Of a stretch of DNA of 64,000 nucleotides, positions 19,693 through 31,764 are shown one piece after another. The stretch comes from Macrophomina tecta (taxonomy: Eukaryota > Ascomycota > Dothideomycetes > Botryosphaeriales > Botryosphaeriaceae): contig JAKSGN010000043.1 of NCBI GenBank assembly GCA_024180945.1, forward strand, positions 2,232,001-2,296,000. Reading direction: 5' to 3'. The position numbers and the translations under genes are program-made. Numbering within the stretch: position 1 is the stretch's first letter; each line of letters begins with the position of its first letter. The notes beneath the pieces were generated by a model. The model worked only from the letters and a program-made list of their open reading frames with translations. It ran no database searches and was not told where the DNA came from.

Positions 19693-21165
19693 ATGGCCTC
19701 CAAACGCTCCCTTCCCGAAGCGCGCAACCCGCTCATCTCGACCGACCACACCCCGCCCCGTACGTGCAGCCCGCCCTCCCATTGCGCGACCCTCCGCCGC
19801 CCTTCCGTCTGAGCTGCCGCTAATCCTGCCTGCAGTCGAGATCCTCATCGAGCGCCGGCGCCTGGGCCAGACCAACCTGCACGTCAAGCCCGGCCAGGTC
19901 GGCGTGTCCAATGCGACCAAGGCAGAGAACCTGGGCCTGTTCGATTACGCTCACTTGCGCGTGCCGCTGCCCAAGGACCTGAAGGGCTCCGGCATCTTCA
20001 GCCTGCAGAAGAACCAGGCCTACCCCGAGTCATATTTCCTGATGGTAAGGCCGCCCGTCTCGACCTGAGGTGGTGGGAGAAGTCAAGCGCTGACGTCGTC
20101 GGATGCGCAGCGCCGCAGCAATGACGGCTACATCAGCGCGACCGGCATGTTCAAAGCCGCATTCCCGTGGGCCTCCCTTGCAGAGGAGGAGGCCGAGCGC
20201 GACCACCATAAGACCCTGCCCACTGCCGGCGACGAGGAGGTGGCTGGCAACGTGTGGATTGCGCCTGAGGATGGTACGTATCACGCCGCGCCGGAAAGGG
20301 AATGCGGGAGGTTGACCTGCGAATGATTGAACAGCGCTCGCGCTCGCGGAAGAGTACGGCATGAAGGCCTGGATTGTGGCGCTCGTGGACCCAGAGCCCA
20401 TTGAGAAGGGCACAAAGGACAAGGGCTCGCACGAAATCGCGACGCCGCCCAAGTTCATCGTCCCCGACAAGAACACCCTCTTCCCCCCGACATCGGCCAC
20501 CGCCTCCGTGCGCACGCGTAGCAGAGAGTTGCGCTCCGCCTCTCCCAGCAAGTCATCCCCGCGCAAGATCGCGTCGCCCCGCAAGCCGCGCACCACCAGG
20601 AAGAGTGCCAAGGAGGCCCGCGAGTCGACGCCCAGCGCGCTGTCAAAGGAGGTTGAGTCGACCCCCGCGCCTTCGGAACCGGCCGAGTCGGTGAACGGCG
20701 AGGCGGCAACGGCAGGCGCTGAGAAGGTGCGCGTCGAGGTGGACGAGGTTGTGACCAAGGAGGGCGATACTGAGACGACGACTACTGCCGTTAAAGTGGA
20801 CGTGCCGGCCGACCACCCGGAAATGCCGCTGCCTGAGAGCCCCGAGGAGATGATTGCGAATGCGCGGAAGATGGTGGAGGAGGCCAACAAGGCCGAGGGT
20901 AGCAGGACCTCGTCGAAGCGCAAGGCGGATGAGTTGGCGCATGAAGATGAGGATGATGATGAGAACGCTATGGAAGTGCAGCCGGTCAAGAAGACGAAGG
21001 TGCTGGAAGAGGAGCTACGCAAGGAGAGGGTCAGGTCAAAGGCTTTCATGGGACTAAGTGCGACGTTGGCTATTGGGTTTGTGCCCCTCTTCCACCTTGA
21101 CAAAGGATGCCCTACTAACTCAACACACTAGTGCGATGATCCCATTCTTTCAGAGTTTGTTGTAG
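19693..21165 (+). CDS. KilA-N/APSES-domain protein with C-terminal membrane helix (Bqt4-like)
   Basis: Five exons, 19693-19759, 19836-20044, 20111-20273, 20335-21076 and 21132-21165, total 1,215 nt and 404 residues. The N-terminal part contains [20 protein letters not shown] (first codon formed across the splice as Leu) and [20 protein letters not shown], the signature of the KilA-N/APSES DNA-binding fold. A long Ser/Lys/Arg then acidic disordered stretch follows (residues about 160-370) with basic nuclear-localisation-like runs. The protein ends in one hydrophobic segment ([18 protein letters not shown]) formed by splicing of the last intron, which has a perfect TACTAAC branch site. A DNA-binding-like domain plus terminal membrane helix is the layout of fission-yeast Bqt4, an inner-nuclear-membrane protein that anchors telomeres. 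Function here is inferred from that layout. Confidence 0.85.
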
Positions 21166-22626
21166 TTCTCTATGCGTCACACTATGCGACGGGAGCAATG
21201 GTTACATGAAGATACCGTGTGATGCTGAGAGACGACGCCGCTGCGGAGGCTCGATACCACGCGAGCAAACTACAGAACAGAAATTTCCGATTTAATGTAT
21301 TAAGGCATGGGGCGTTGTTGGTCAAACGTGTGCTAGGATAGGGAATGTGCTGGGTGGCTTTTGCGCGGGATGAAGGGGAATTTTGATCGGACTTTGCGAA
21401 TGAGACGGCGAGGCGGTGCGGATGGCTTGAACTCGGCAGAGGGACGGTATTCCTGTTTATTCAGCTATTACTTTTGGTTTTACATGGTTCATGGGTTCTT
21501 TGCCGCCTCGTCTCGCTGCGCTGCGCTGCGTTTGCAGCCTTTTTTCTTTTTGGACTCCATTTCTTCTCCCGCCTCTGTCTTGGTTCTCTTCATTTCCATC
21601 CCGGCGCTCAAGAAGAAGGCTTCGGGGCAGACATCACCGCCCAACGGGCCAAAGACATTCGAGCTATCGAGCTCTCTTCCATCCACAATAGCAGGCACAC
21701 CGCGAGGGAAAGATCTTCTCTCTTGTCCTTCGTTGTCGTCTTCCCTGTCACTCTCGATTCTTGGTCCTCACTCCCCCCTCCAGCAGCACGCAAGACAGAG
21801 GGGCGGCCCTGTAGATACATACAACAATCCCACCAACCAACCAATCAACCCCCTCCCCTCCCCATTCAGCCCGCGAATCAACTGTTTCATGAAACATCCG
21901 TCGTCGTCCGAACATGAAAAGAAACGTAATTGAGGGGTAGCAGCGAACGCAGCGAGTAATGGCGCAATCGCGGTTAAGGCGAGCCGAGTATATGTTATCA
22001 CGACGCTACTATAGGCGCCTGGCGCACGACTTGCAGCAATGACAAGGGGGAGGAAGAGATCTCGGGACGTGGTGGCTTTTGCCTTGAGACAAGATAGCAG
22101 AGATGTGTAACCCGTCTGGGTGTAGTGGCCCATGGTTCTTGGATGCCCTGCTGCCCCCCATGCTACGTTTGTGTCCCTCCCTGCTGGGTATTCTGATACG
22201 GATGGATCGATCGTGCGTTCGTTCTTTCTTTTTTTCTTTCTTTCTTTCGTTTTTTTATGCTGGGAACAGGCCTTTTTTTTTTTTTCAGTCGGTGGGCCAA
22301 GCGGCTGAAGCCAAGGGTTCTTTGATTCAGAGAGAGAGAGGGGGGGAAGAATGTGGCTCAGTGTTAAACAAGAGTTCCGGCTTCAGGTGGTCAGAAGAAG
22401 GAAAGGACAAAAGAGATTTAATTCGTATCATTCGCGCCAGACCAATGGTATCTAACATCCGTTGCCTCCAAGAAAACGCCAATCCAACCGTACTCAAAGA
22501 TCCAGGCATCCGTGCATTTGAAATCGGCGTAAAGAACTCAACATTGCAGAAGCGCGGCCAATGCGAAGGAAAAACAAGGTCGTAGTCACGTTGATGTGGC
22601 GTGTTTGTTCGCGTAACAGGACGGAA
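21166..22626. other. Convergent intergenic region; no supported gene
   Basis: 3' flanks of the Bqt4-like gene and NUF2. It contains a TTTC microsatellite (about 22222-22248) and a T-run near 22271. A 69-codon minus-strand frame (21489-21698) with a Lys-rich stretch looks vaguely coding but is not recognised. Confidence 0.4.
22222..22283 (+). repeat. TTTC microsatellite and poly-T tract
   Basis: Repeated TTTC units with T-runs are directly visible. No function is implied. Confidence 0.7.
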
Positions 22627-24191
22627 TCAGTAGCCTATGCTCTGGTCCATCTCATCGATGTAGAGCTTGATGTGTGACTCCAGCCGCCTGTACTCCTCAC
22701 GCGCTTGTTGAACTTCAAACTCAATAGCCTCCTTTAGGTCGGCCATCTACAGGTAACTTGTTAGCTTGCTAAGAAATTCCATCGGAATTTGGGTTCTCTT
22801 ACCTTCTTTTCCGTCTGCTCAATCCTGGCTTTCCTTCTGTCGATCTCGCGGGACTTGTCAGTCCGTTCTTCGATTAACTTCTGGTGCACGACCTTCAGCT
22901 CCTCCAGACGCACACGCGCAGCTTCCGACTTGTCCTCAGCATTCCTACGCAGTTTCTCAGTACGCGCATTGATATTGGTAAGCTGCTTCGTGAGCAGCTT
23001 CTCTTGGCGCTCAACGTCGCGAACGTTGTTCGAGCGCTCGCTCAGCGCCTGCCGGTGGCGATCGGCCTTGGCCAGCTCTTCCTGTTCTTGCTTGATGTCC
23101 TGGGCCAAGTCGCTCAGCAGGCGCGTGCAGGCCTCGACATCCTGAGTAACAGCCGAGAAAGTGTCGGTGGACGTCTGTAGCGCCCGGCCGCGGCGGTCGA
23201 GCGCGTCGATTGCTGCTTTGTCGGCAGCTAGGTTCGCGTTAAGGTCCTTAAGCGACGCCTCCAGCACTGCAGGGCTCTGTGTCGTATAAGGTCGCAACTT
23301 GGCGGCTTCTTGCCGGACGTTCATCGTCTGTTCCGTCTTGGTATCTAGCAGCTCTTTCAACCGCCGTTGCTCCTCCTTGACCATATCAAGCTTCTCCAAG
23401 ACCTTTTCTTGGCCCATCCTCAGGTCAAGCAATCGCTGCTTGAGTTCCTTCTGCTTCTTTTCCTTCGCCGCCATTTGTGTTTCCATCGCCTTGCTGTTCC
23501 TCTCGAGTTCCTGCAGATGGTTTTCCTTGTCTTGGTTCTCATTATATAGCTGCTCGATACGCAGCTTGGTACGTTCAGATTTGTTGAAATGCTCGTCGAT
23601 GACGCTGGTCTGCGATTCGCGGAAACGGATAAAATTGATGATGTACGAGAAGATCTTGACAAGGCGTTCTCGTGTCGGCCTGTAGAGATCCTGGAACGTG
23701 AAGTCATGAATGCCGCACTAGACGGGAATTAGAGCTCTGCACGAATTTGGAGGGTTGATTAGATTTGTTTACCTCCATGAGCAGCCTCCTCATAATCACG
23801 AAGAAGCCCATCAGGTCGCGCGTATCCGGTGTAAAGATGCGGTCCGCCAGGTCCTCGCCAGCCATGTCGTCGGCTGCCGCTTTCATTGCAGGTGCGACAA
23901 CCTCCCGTGTAGTGTTCATAAGCAGCTCGGCGAACCATTCAAAGACTTTTTGGATCTGCTGCGGGTTGGGCTTCTGGAGGTCGGCGACGCTGAAATTGAT
24001 GCCGATGTCGCTGATGCATGACGCAATCTCGCGGTCGGGCTATTCGCAAGTCAGAATGCGCAAGATGAGTGCGAATGTGCTGTGCGCCTCACCAAGGTCA
24101 TGAAGGAGTCTTCTTCCGGCGCGCGGCTGCGGTGGTTATTCATCGTGGAGCCTCGCGCCATGCTCATGCGCGAGTTGTAGTCCTGGACCAT
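22627..24191 (-). CDS. NUF2: Kinetochore protein Nuf2 (Ndc80 complex)
   Basis: Four exons, 24191-24093, 24039-23773, 23717-22803 and 22746-22627, total 1,401 nt and 466 residues, the usual size. Nuf2 pairs with Ndc80 in the complex that couples kinetochores to spindle microtubules. The N-terminal calponin-homology-like head (residues about 34-190) contains [50 protein letters not shown] and [20 protein letters not shown], characteristic of the family. The rest is a long heptad-rich coiled-coil that would pair with Ndc80 and reach the Spc24/Spc25 end. All splice phases are zero and each join falls inside a conserved stretch. The start at 24191 is the first ATG in frame after a long upstream open stretch; a slightly longer N-terminus cannot be excluded. 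Confidence 0.95.
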
Positions 24192-26594
24192 TGTAGGAAT
24201 AAAAATGCCGTGGAAGTGCTGGTCCGGAATGCGGGAGAGTGCGTGGATGTGCGTGCTTGGGAAGGTGCGGTGTTGGGGTCGGCGGTGGTGCTCGGTTGTT
24301 GTTTACCCTAGCAACGGGGCGCTGCGTAGGATCTTCGCTCATGCGACCCAAACATCAGCTAAAATCACGTGAACAGATGAACGAAGGCGGACGACAGCCG
24401 TCGATCTGCAGAGCATCGCCTCTGCCCCAGACGACAGCCGAACATTCTGGTACACATCGCGATGCCGGCCGGCAGCTGAGCGGACAACCAGGCAGCGCTG
24501 CGTGCGCTATCCCGAGGGCAGCACTGATCAGCCTGCCGTAAAATTCCCAATGGCTCTTTCCAGAGACACTACCGGCGGTTGAGCGCTGCCGTCTGCCAAA
24601 GGCAACGTTCCCCGAAGCCCAGAGTCATGAAGGGCCGAGTCCAAGGTTCAAGCTGGAAACAAACTGCAGCCCAACCGGCTGCGCACATGCATCTTTCCAA
24701 CGTCCCTGCTTGGCGGCATCGGAAAGGCGAGTTTAATTGAAGTTTCGCTGTCAGAGGGCGTTTGCTTGTTCGTTCCAGCCAACGCGGCGGCGCCCCAGCG
24801 CACAGAAATGCGATTCCGCAACGCTGCGCAGGCGGATATGAGCATCAGATGGGAAGTTGCCGGCCGGTGTTACATTGGCGGTGAATGTGTGTGGTGATGA
24901 ACGGATAGTGGGCGCGTCACTGGCTGCGTGTGCATGGTCAGCGCTGCAGCGCCAGCATGTCCCTTCGCCGCGACGAGCGATCGGACGAGTCAGCGTGCTG
25001 TTTTTCTCTCCGCGCGAGGGTCCAAGAAGCCTGGTCTGCAGAGACGGAGAAGTGACAGAATTGAGCGGGCATGCAGTCACAGATGATGGGTAGGCCTGCC
25101 AGTCAGTGCTGTTGTGACCGGCACCCACCGACCGTTGCGAGCGCCGTTGGTCGGGCCAGCTCGCGGCCCCACGGCGGACGCTTAGCCTTCGCACATTTCG
25201 TCACTGCCAGACCCTGGCCCGTCATGCGGAGAGACGCGCGAGGCTCCTTCGCGATGCCACTCTGCGCGCCGCCATCTGCGCGCTTGCTGCGCCGTCGCGG
25301 ACAACGGGCAGGAGGATTGCGATACTGGGCGGCCAGCACACGCCCCCAAGCCAATGATGCTCGGGCCGGGCGAATATGATGGATTGTATGCATGCTCCCG
25401 CCTGCCGCGCGGGCCCAGCCTCGCAAAGGCTCGCGATCCAGGGGTACTTCAGGGACGCCTGAGCGCTGGAGTCGCTCTCGTCCAAAGAGTGGGGCCGCGG
25501 CAAGATTTGCTCCCCTGCTGCCAATCAAAGTCGAGGCCCGGTCCGCCCAGAAAGGAGCACAGCGCACGTCTGCCCACGGTTCCTGGCCTGTAACATTGAC
25601 CGGGGTGCCTGAGGGGGCATTAAGTCGCACAGCACGAGACTGCTCAGGCACGGCGCTGCTCGCCACCGGATGAGGCACGAGACGATGAAGGTTGCGACAC
25701 CTCGTACCCGCCTCCGCGCCTCGCGGTGGTGGCGTGCCGGCCGCCCTAGGCCTCGCACTGGGCTTGCGGCTTCTGCACGCGCGGGCGCAGATACGACCAG
25801 TGACGACGGCGGGCGCAGGTGCGCGCACAGGCGGCCTCACGATCGCCGTCGTTAGCAATGCTTTCGCAACGGGCGTAAACCTGCCCTACCTCTGTCTATC
25901 CTGAGGACAGTACTGCACACAACCGCCGCCTCTTTGTGGGCGAGCTCAGCTGCGGTGCTGGGCGGCGTTGGGCCCTGGCAGCAACTGCACAGCCAAATCG
26001 CCAGCCGCTCCAATGGCCACGCGCGCCCGTCAGCAGAACAAGCCGGCATTTGCAGCCCGCAGCAAGTTCTCTGGCCGCTGCCAGTGGGGCCGCTGCTGGT
26101 GCGCCACGGCAGCGATCATAGCTCCCTCGTAGGCCGGGAATCTCAGCGCGCAACCTGGCCCGCTTACCTTCTCGACAGAGAGCCGGCTATTCTTGTTTTT
26201 GCCCTTGTGCCCTTGCAGTGTGACTGTACTGTATTTTTCGCCTGGTGCCGGCGCCCTTGCTTTGCGACATCTCAACATGCGTGCTCCCCCATAGCGCTCT
26301 CTTCCTACAAATCCACTGTCGCCACATACGCAACCTCCACGCTCGTTCGCGCCTCGCCCGCTGCCACACCACTCCCTCGGCCGTTAGCTTGCCTTACGCT
26401 TTGCCAGCTGCGCCGTCACCTGAGCTGCCTCCGCGCGCCATGACCTAGAGCGCGCCACTCCGCCAGCTTCCAATCTCCGCCCACCACACTCCCCTGCTAG
26501 ACAAAAACACCTGCGCTCGCCTTGACGCCTGAGGTCCGCGCATGCTTCGACCTCCTCTCGCTCCGGGATCGCCGCGCCCCCAGCGACCATCGCC
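24192..26594. other. 2.4-kb intergenic; no supported gene
   Basis: GC-rich spacer between divergent genes. Frames up to 251 codons occur on both strands (for example minus 25103-25858) but are Arg/Pro/Ala-rich without motifs or splice-joined partners, as expected from composition. Confidence 0.4.
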
Positions 26595-29213
26595 ATGCCC
26601 GTCTGGCCCTTCGGCAGGCGGAAGGGGCGCCGGTCCAGGCTTAACCCCGATGGCCCTGTGCCCGTCGCTGAAGGGAAGAGGCCTGTAAGCCCCTACGCGC
26701 CCGGCCCAATGACAGCGGACCCCCATGATCCGGCACGACGCCCAAGCAGGAGATCCAGGCGACGGGCTAAAAGGAGGGCTTCCGCAGACAGTGGCAGTGC
26801 GTCACGGACGAGGAATAAGGAGCAGGCAACTGCCGCGCCGCCGCGCATCGAGTTGAACGTTGACCAGCACCCAATGGCTTCGAGCAGTCGCGACGACATC
26901 ACTGCTCTACCTGTAACGCATTCCCTCCGTACCAGCCCTCACCTCCGACCCGCCCATCGTGACAACGCCGATATACCCTACAACTTCCTCCCAAATGCGC
27001 ACATGCATGCGGGATCACACGCAAGCCTTCAGCCCTCGGGCAGCCAGCGAGGCAAGCTTCACAAAAGAAGCTCCAAGGACGGCCCGCCGAGGAGAAAGTC
27101 AACCAAGAAACGCAAGGACGACCACGTCCGCGAGGAGGAAATCCGAGCGATGAGCGCCCCCATCGCCATCAAACGGCCCGCACCCCAGTCCGGCAGTATA
27201 ATGCGCCGCGACAGCAAGAAGATTCGTAGAGGCTTCAGCAGGCATTTCGAGCCCAGGCCAACCTCCGATGTTTCGCTACCCATGGCAGACTCTATTCAGT
27301 CGTACATGTCGGGCGGCTCGGAACTGCTGTCGACCTCGTACAAAGTCAGCTCACTGGACATCTTCGCCCCCCGACCCACCATCCGCTACTCGAGCAGTCC
27401 ACCCATCTACAACTGGCAACACAATGCCGCCGATCGCGCAAACAACGTCTCCCGGACCGATTCACAACGTCGGCGATCGCCTATCAGCAAGGAAACACTG
27501 AAGGAGAGCAAAACAATCGATGACTTGGCGGACGATATGGATGCCGGAACATTACGGGAACTAATGGAGAGGGACCAACGCAGAAAAGAAAGGAAACGGA
27601 AGTCTGATGAAGAGCGCTTGCGACGGAAGCTCGAGAAGAAGGCAGAGAAGCAACGCCAGAAGGAGATGAGGAGAGAACAGGAAGCTGCTGCAAGGGCTGA
27701 TGCCGAACTCGATGTTGCATTGGGACTTGGGATTGAAGAGAGTAGGCCGGTCACAGCTGAATCTGCAAGAGCAGGCTCCCGTGATGGCTACGCCCCCAGG
27801 CTCGACACCAGCAGGGCGATCCCACCGCCGACACCAGCCGAGACTACCTCGTCGCCCGTCAAGACCCCTGTAGAGGATCCTGTCGTCGCTACTGCCCAGA
27901 CCGTCCGGTACTCTCATGCCTCTCAGCAAGCTCTATCTCCCCCAACATCGCCAGTCCACCAACATGCTCGTGGCCCCTCGAATGTGTCGGATCTCCCAGA
28001 ACTGACGCATGAAGTTACTCCATCCGCGGTCCAACCATCGACCATTAGTCGGAACTCATCTCTCAGCCGGAGAAGAAGCTCTGACACCAGCAAGCGCGCT
28101 GGCTGGTGGTCTACCTTCAAACGCCGGCCTTCAGCTCTACTGAAGAGGAGGTCGATAGATCAGAACACGAATGCTACTGCGCCTTCGGAAATTTCCTTTT
28201 CCAATACCTCCAGAGAGTCCATGGCCAGGCAGGCACTGCCTCCACACCTCGTTCAGCAACCCGTTCGTAAGAGATCTGGCACTCCAGTTCGCACTATGTC
28301 CAAGTTCCGCGAGGACCTCCCTGAAAGAATGCCGCTGTCACCCCCTGACTCGAGGGTTCAGTCACCCGAGGTTTCTTCTGCTAAAGCGCTTGCCGCTCGC
28401 AGAGGTTTGGTTGAGACGCCAGATCTCCAAGATGGCCAAGAAGTTCCCGCAACCCTTGATGGTACCGGCAAGATCCGGACCGATTCACCAGTCAGCCCTG
28501 CTGGCAGGACCTCGGCGCTCATGTCTACCTCCCTGGCTTCGGTTGACTCGGAAGGCTCGTGGCTATCCGGCAAGCCGGTTAAGCGCGGGTCGAGAGCCAT
28601 GCGCAGCAGCTATGGTTCTTCCTTTAGGAGGCCCCGTGAAGAGTGGAATGCATCATATGAAGAGCTCGGAATCCCCGATGACGAGTACTTCCGCAGACTC
28701 ACGCCGGGTCCCGAGGAATCGTCAAATGCTAATCACCATGAGATCCAGCGCAAGCCTAGCAGCGTCGCTCTCGCAGCCAATGCGGATGCCGGCGCTGAAG
28801 ACTTTGATGAAGAGGATGAGGAACCCAGTCCAGAGGAGACCGTCGTCCACAATTCGATTGTCCGGAAGCCTACCGTTGTCCACCGTAAATCGCGTGCCAA
28901 GTCCCAAGAAGGCCTTCTTAGCTTCTTCCCCGACGAAGCAGCTGATGTGTCTGCTGGTGGCGACGCAATGGAAGGAGTCATTCCCGGAACTCCCGTCAAG
29001 GATGATTCGGAAAGTCCGGCAAGTCTTGAGAACAGCCCCGAGAGCCCCGAGGTCACAGTGCACCGCGCGTCGAGCGTGAATCTCTCCAAGAACCACGTTC
29101 GACAATTCAGCGGAAGCAGTGCGAAGCTACTTGACATCAGATCTAGTCGTAGCTCGCTTGATGCAAAGAGGGCGAGCGCGGTCTCGCAGGCCTCTCCTAA
29201 CCCGCAGTCGTAG
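26595..29213 (+). CDS. Unrecognised basic, disordered protein with central coiled-coil
   Basis: A single frame of 872 residues that I do not recognise. It starts MPVWPFGRRKGRRSR, an Arg/Lys-rich N-terminus that could be a nuclear-localisation or membrane-binding patch. Most of the protein is low-complexity Ser/Pro/Arg. Residues about 300-375 form a charged coiled-coil (TLRELMERDQRRKERKRKSD and a Lys/Glu/Arg run). Other candidate conserved islands are DIFAPRPTIRYSSSPPIYNW, KRAGWWSTFKRRPSALLKRR (near residues 496-515) and the acidic block EDFDEEDEEPSPEE. There is no signal peptide or membrane helix. An uninterrupted 2.6-kb frame in this composition strongly supports a real gene. Many Ser-Pro and Arg-x-x-Ser sites suggest heavy phosphorylation, an inference. 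Confidence 0.85.
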   Translation: MPVWPFGRRKGRRSRLNPDGPVPVAEGKRPVSPYAPGPMTADPHDPARRPSRRSRRRAKRRASADSGSASRTRNKEQATAAPPRIELNVDQHPMASSSRDDITALPVTHSLRTSPHLRPAHRDNADIPYNFLPNAHMHAGSHASLQPSGSQRGKLHKRSSKDGPPRRKSTKKRKDDHVREEEIRAMSAPIAIKRPAPQSGSIMRRDSKKIRRGFSRHFEPRPTSDVSLPMADSIQSYMSGGSELLSTSYKVSSLDIFAPRPTIRYSSSPPIYNWQHNAADRANNVSRTDSQRRRSPISKETLKESKTIDDLADDMDAGTLRELMERDQRRKERKRKSDEERLRRKLEKKAEKQRQKEMRREQEAAARADAELDVALGLGIEESRPVTAESARAGSRDGYAPRLDTSRAIPPPTPAETTSSPVKTPVEDPVVATAQTVRYSHASQQALSPPTSPVHQHARGPSNVSDLPELTHEVTPSAVQPSTISRNSSLSRRRSSDTSKRAGWWSTFKRRPSALLKRRSIDQNTNATAPSEISFSNTSRESMARQALPPHLVQQPVRKRSGTPVRTMSKFREDLPERMPLSPPDSRVQSPEVSSAKALAARRGLVETPDLQDGQEVPATLDGTGKIRTDSPVSPAGRTSALMSTSLASVDSEGSWLSGKPVKRGSRAMRSSYGSSFRRPREEWNASYEELGIPDDEYFRRLTPGPEESSNANHHEIQRKPSSVALAANADAGAEDFDEEDEEPSPEETVVHNSIVRKPTVVHRKSRAKSQEGLLSFFPDEAADVSAGGDAMEGVIPGTPVKDDSESPASLENSPESPEVTVHRASSVNLSKNHVRQFSGSSAKLLDIRSSRSSLDAKRASAVSQASPNPQS

Positions 29214-31764
29214 GACCTACAGCCGTAGGTAGTGTCCTGGAGTTGAAATCGTCGCTACGAGGAAGAGAGTTGATGACGCCAGACATGTCACTCGTTCACC
29301 ATTTCCTTTTGATCTCTTGAGAGCTGCTTTTGGCTGCTTTTCTCCGGACTGACCCAAGACGCTCATTAAATTTTCCTTGCCTGTGTGTGTCTCTGATGAT
29401 CAGATTCTCTCACTCCAATCCGTCTCAAAACACGGACATCACCAAAAAAAAAGAAAAGAAAAGAAAACAACACTCCTGTCTGGCTCTTTCAACACCTGCC
29501 CCGAGCGAAGTATCCTTCAGTGGCATCTATACTACTCCTGTGTTCGAATCGACTCGACGGAAGGATTCGGCATGTTATGATCGTTTTCTCTGAGCATCTC
29601 ACGGCTGCGATTCGGGATCATGATCGGATATTTGGCATTATTCTTGGGAGCGTTTTTGTAGTGGCTCTCATCCAAATTGTCTTCAATTGGTTTGGCTTTT
29701 TTTTTTTCGTTTCAGCGAGGGAATTTGGAGGTTCATCTTTTTTTTTCCATTCATGAGCGGCTCTGTCATAATTCTCAGCCGGTCTCTGAGCGAGCAAGCG
29801 AATGTGCATACTGCATGCCCGCTGCTGCTGGCTGGCCGTTCACTACGACATTCGTTGACATGAAAGCGCTTCTCCTTTGTTACGTCCTCGTAATGGGGTG
29901 TAGGAGTATCACGATGATGCTATTGCTCTGCTTTCTAGCGGGTTTTAGACGGGAAGGGAGCTGAAGCGTTTTGGCTTTTGATTTTTCTGCATTGTGCTGC
30001 TATGGGTCTGCACGGTTTACAGGCACTTTTGGGAGGAGTTTTTTCTACACCCGGGACGCCAAGATGGGAGGCATGGTTTCTGGAATTTTTCTCGTTTTGG
30101 TTTCGCTTGAGGATACCTCTGTTGCAAATACGGTTGCACACAATTTGTAGTCGTAGTCGTAGTACGCCCCGCTTTCACACCATCGCTTCCCCAAAAAATT
30201 TCACACCTTACCAAGTTCTCAGACGTTTCCTGGACGAAAATGCCACGGCTGAAACCAAATTCCGTGCACCACGTTGGACGTGCTCTAGACCTCGAAGACG
30301 AGATGACATCCCAGTGGGTACGACGTCGTCTCACGCTGCTGACTCTCTGAACTGAATGGCTTCCTTGCAGCGGAGTAAGATGTGGTCCCTGACATATTAC
30401 GCGAGAGTCATTCGGCGATGATGCTGGAGCTCTTGGCTAGGGTTTTCTTCTGACGAGGCATCAGGCATGCTACTGCGGGACGAGGGTTTGTGCAGCTTGA
30501 GAGGCTTTAACCGACCGTTTTATAGTGAGGTTTGAAACACTCCGGTACGCTTCAGGTAGATAAGTCTAAAACAGGAACCGCCATCGAGAGTCGAGAACGT
30601 TCAATGACTTACGACATCGCGGGAAGACAGCTTTTAACCGTTAAAGCGCATCTAAGTTTTGCCCTCGGCTTAGCCTGCCGCGCGGACGACTGGGAAGATG
30701 CCTCGAGCGAGGTGCTTCAGGCTCTCCGCACCCGCCGAACTGCCCCTGTTGACGGCGGCCCCGGCATCTGCGCAAAATGTCCGGTCAATGGCGGGACAGA
30801 GGCCCGAAGTCAAGCGGAGCAGGTGGTGTTCACGAAAGGAAGAGTTCCGCGCGCATCGCCGCAAGTGCCGATCCCGCCAAGGGGCCGCACACGGCGATCT
30901 CGGCAGGTAGATGTTTGCCTGCTATTTACTCATCACACGTGGGTGGGCGGAATGTGAGGCCAGCACGTCGGTGAGCTTCATGCGTGCTGGCAGGTCGAGC
31001 GAGGCACTAACTGCACCTGTGCGGCGGTGCAGCATTCGTCAAGAACGGCGGGGTGCGCACGCTATAGCTACGGCCTGGCGTCCAAGGCATTACATTACGT
31101 CTGCGGCGGCTCGCGAGCAGCACGGCGGCAGTTGGGAGGGTGGTGTGAGGCGAGGGTGAGCGGGGCGCACGAGCAGCGGGCTGCACATGGGCGCATTGGG
31201 GTAGGATTGGGTCGCTCGTGGTGTTGGCGCATTTGCTGGAGGCGGCGCAGCTGGAGGGCCGCCAAAAAAAAGAGTGTTCCGTAAGCACCGGAAGAGGGCA
31301 GAATCACGTCATGAGGGAGGGGCGGCTGTCGGTCTAGCTCGCTGGCCGCCGGTGGCTTTGAAATACACCTGCGCCCGAGCATTTGCCCATCACCACCACC
31401 AGCGCGCTGCGTTTCTCTGCGACACCCACCATCTCCGAACTTCATCCCTCGCCGGCCAGCGTGTGAGTAGCCCTTTGCCCTCGGCCCTGCCCTGCCCTGC
31501 CCTGCCCTGCCCGCTGCGCCTGCCCGCCCACGCCGCCGGCTGCGTGCGCGGCCTCGCCCCTCGCTGCCCGTTGCCCTGCCCCTCACTGCCCGGACGCGGC
31601 GGCGAAATTTCACACCCACACCTGGCCCTTGGCGCTCGACCGTCCCGCTGAACAATCCGCATTCCACTCCGTCCAGCATCTTCCAAAACATCCATTTATC
31701 ATCCATTTTCTTTGTGTATATACGTCACCCCGTATATAACGCTTCCGCCGCCCTCGCACACCAC
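29214..31764. other. 2.5-kb intergenic; thioredoxin promoter at right end
   Basis: No supported gene. A-rich and T-rich stretches occur near 29440-29470 and 29695-29745. The right end holds a CCCTG repeat and a TATA-like TATATA near 31718, just upstream of the thioredoxin start. Confidence 0.4.
31485..31512 (+). repeat. CCCTG pentanucleotide tandem repeat
   Basis: About five and a half consecutive CCCTG units, 250 bp upstream of the thioredoxin start codon. Visible directly; significance unknown. Confidence 0.75.

Noticed and set aside
21489..21698. 69-codon minus-strand frame with Lys-rich stretch downstream of the Bqt4-like gene
   Set aside because: Codon use looks reasonable, but I could not find a start, splice partner or family; too little support for a gene call.
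25103..25858. 251-codon minus-strand frame in the 24-26.6 kb spacer
   Set aside because: Arg/Pro/Ala-rich, overlapped by frames on the other strand, and no motif; typical of GC-rich non-coding DNA.
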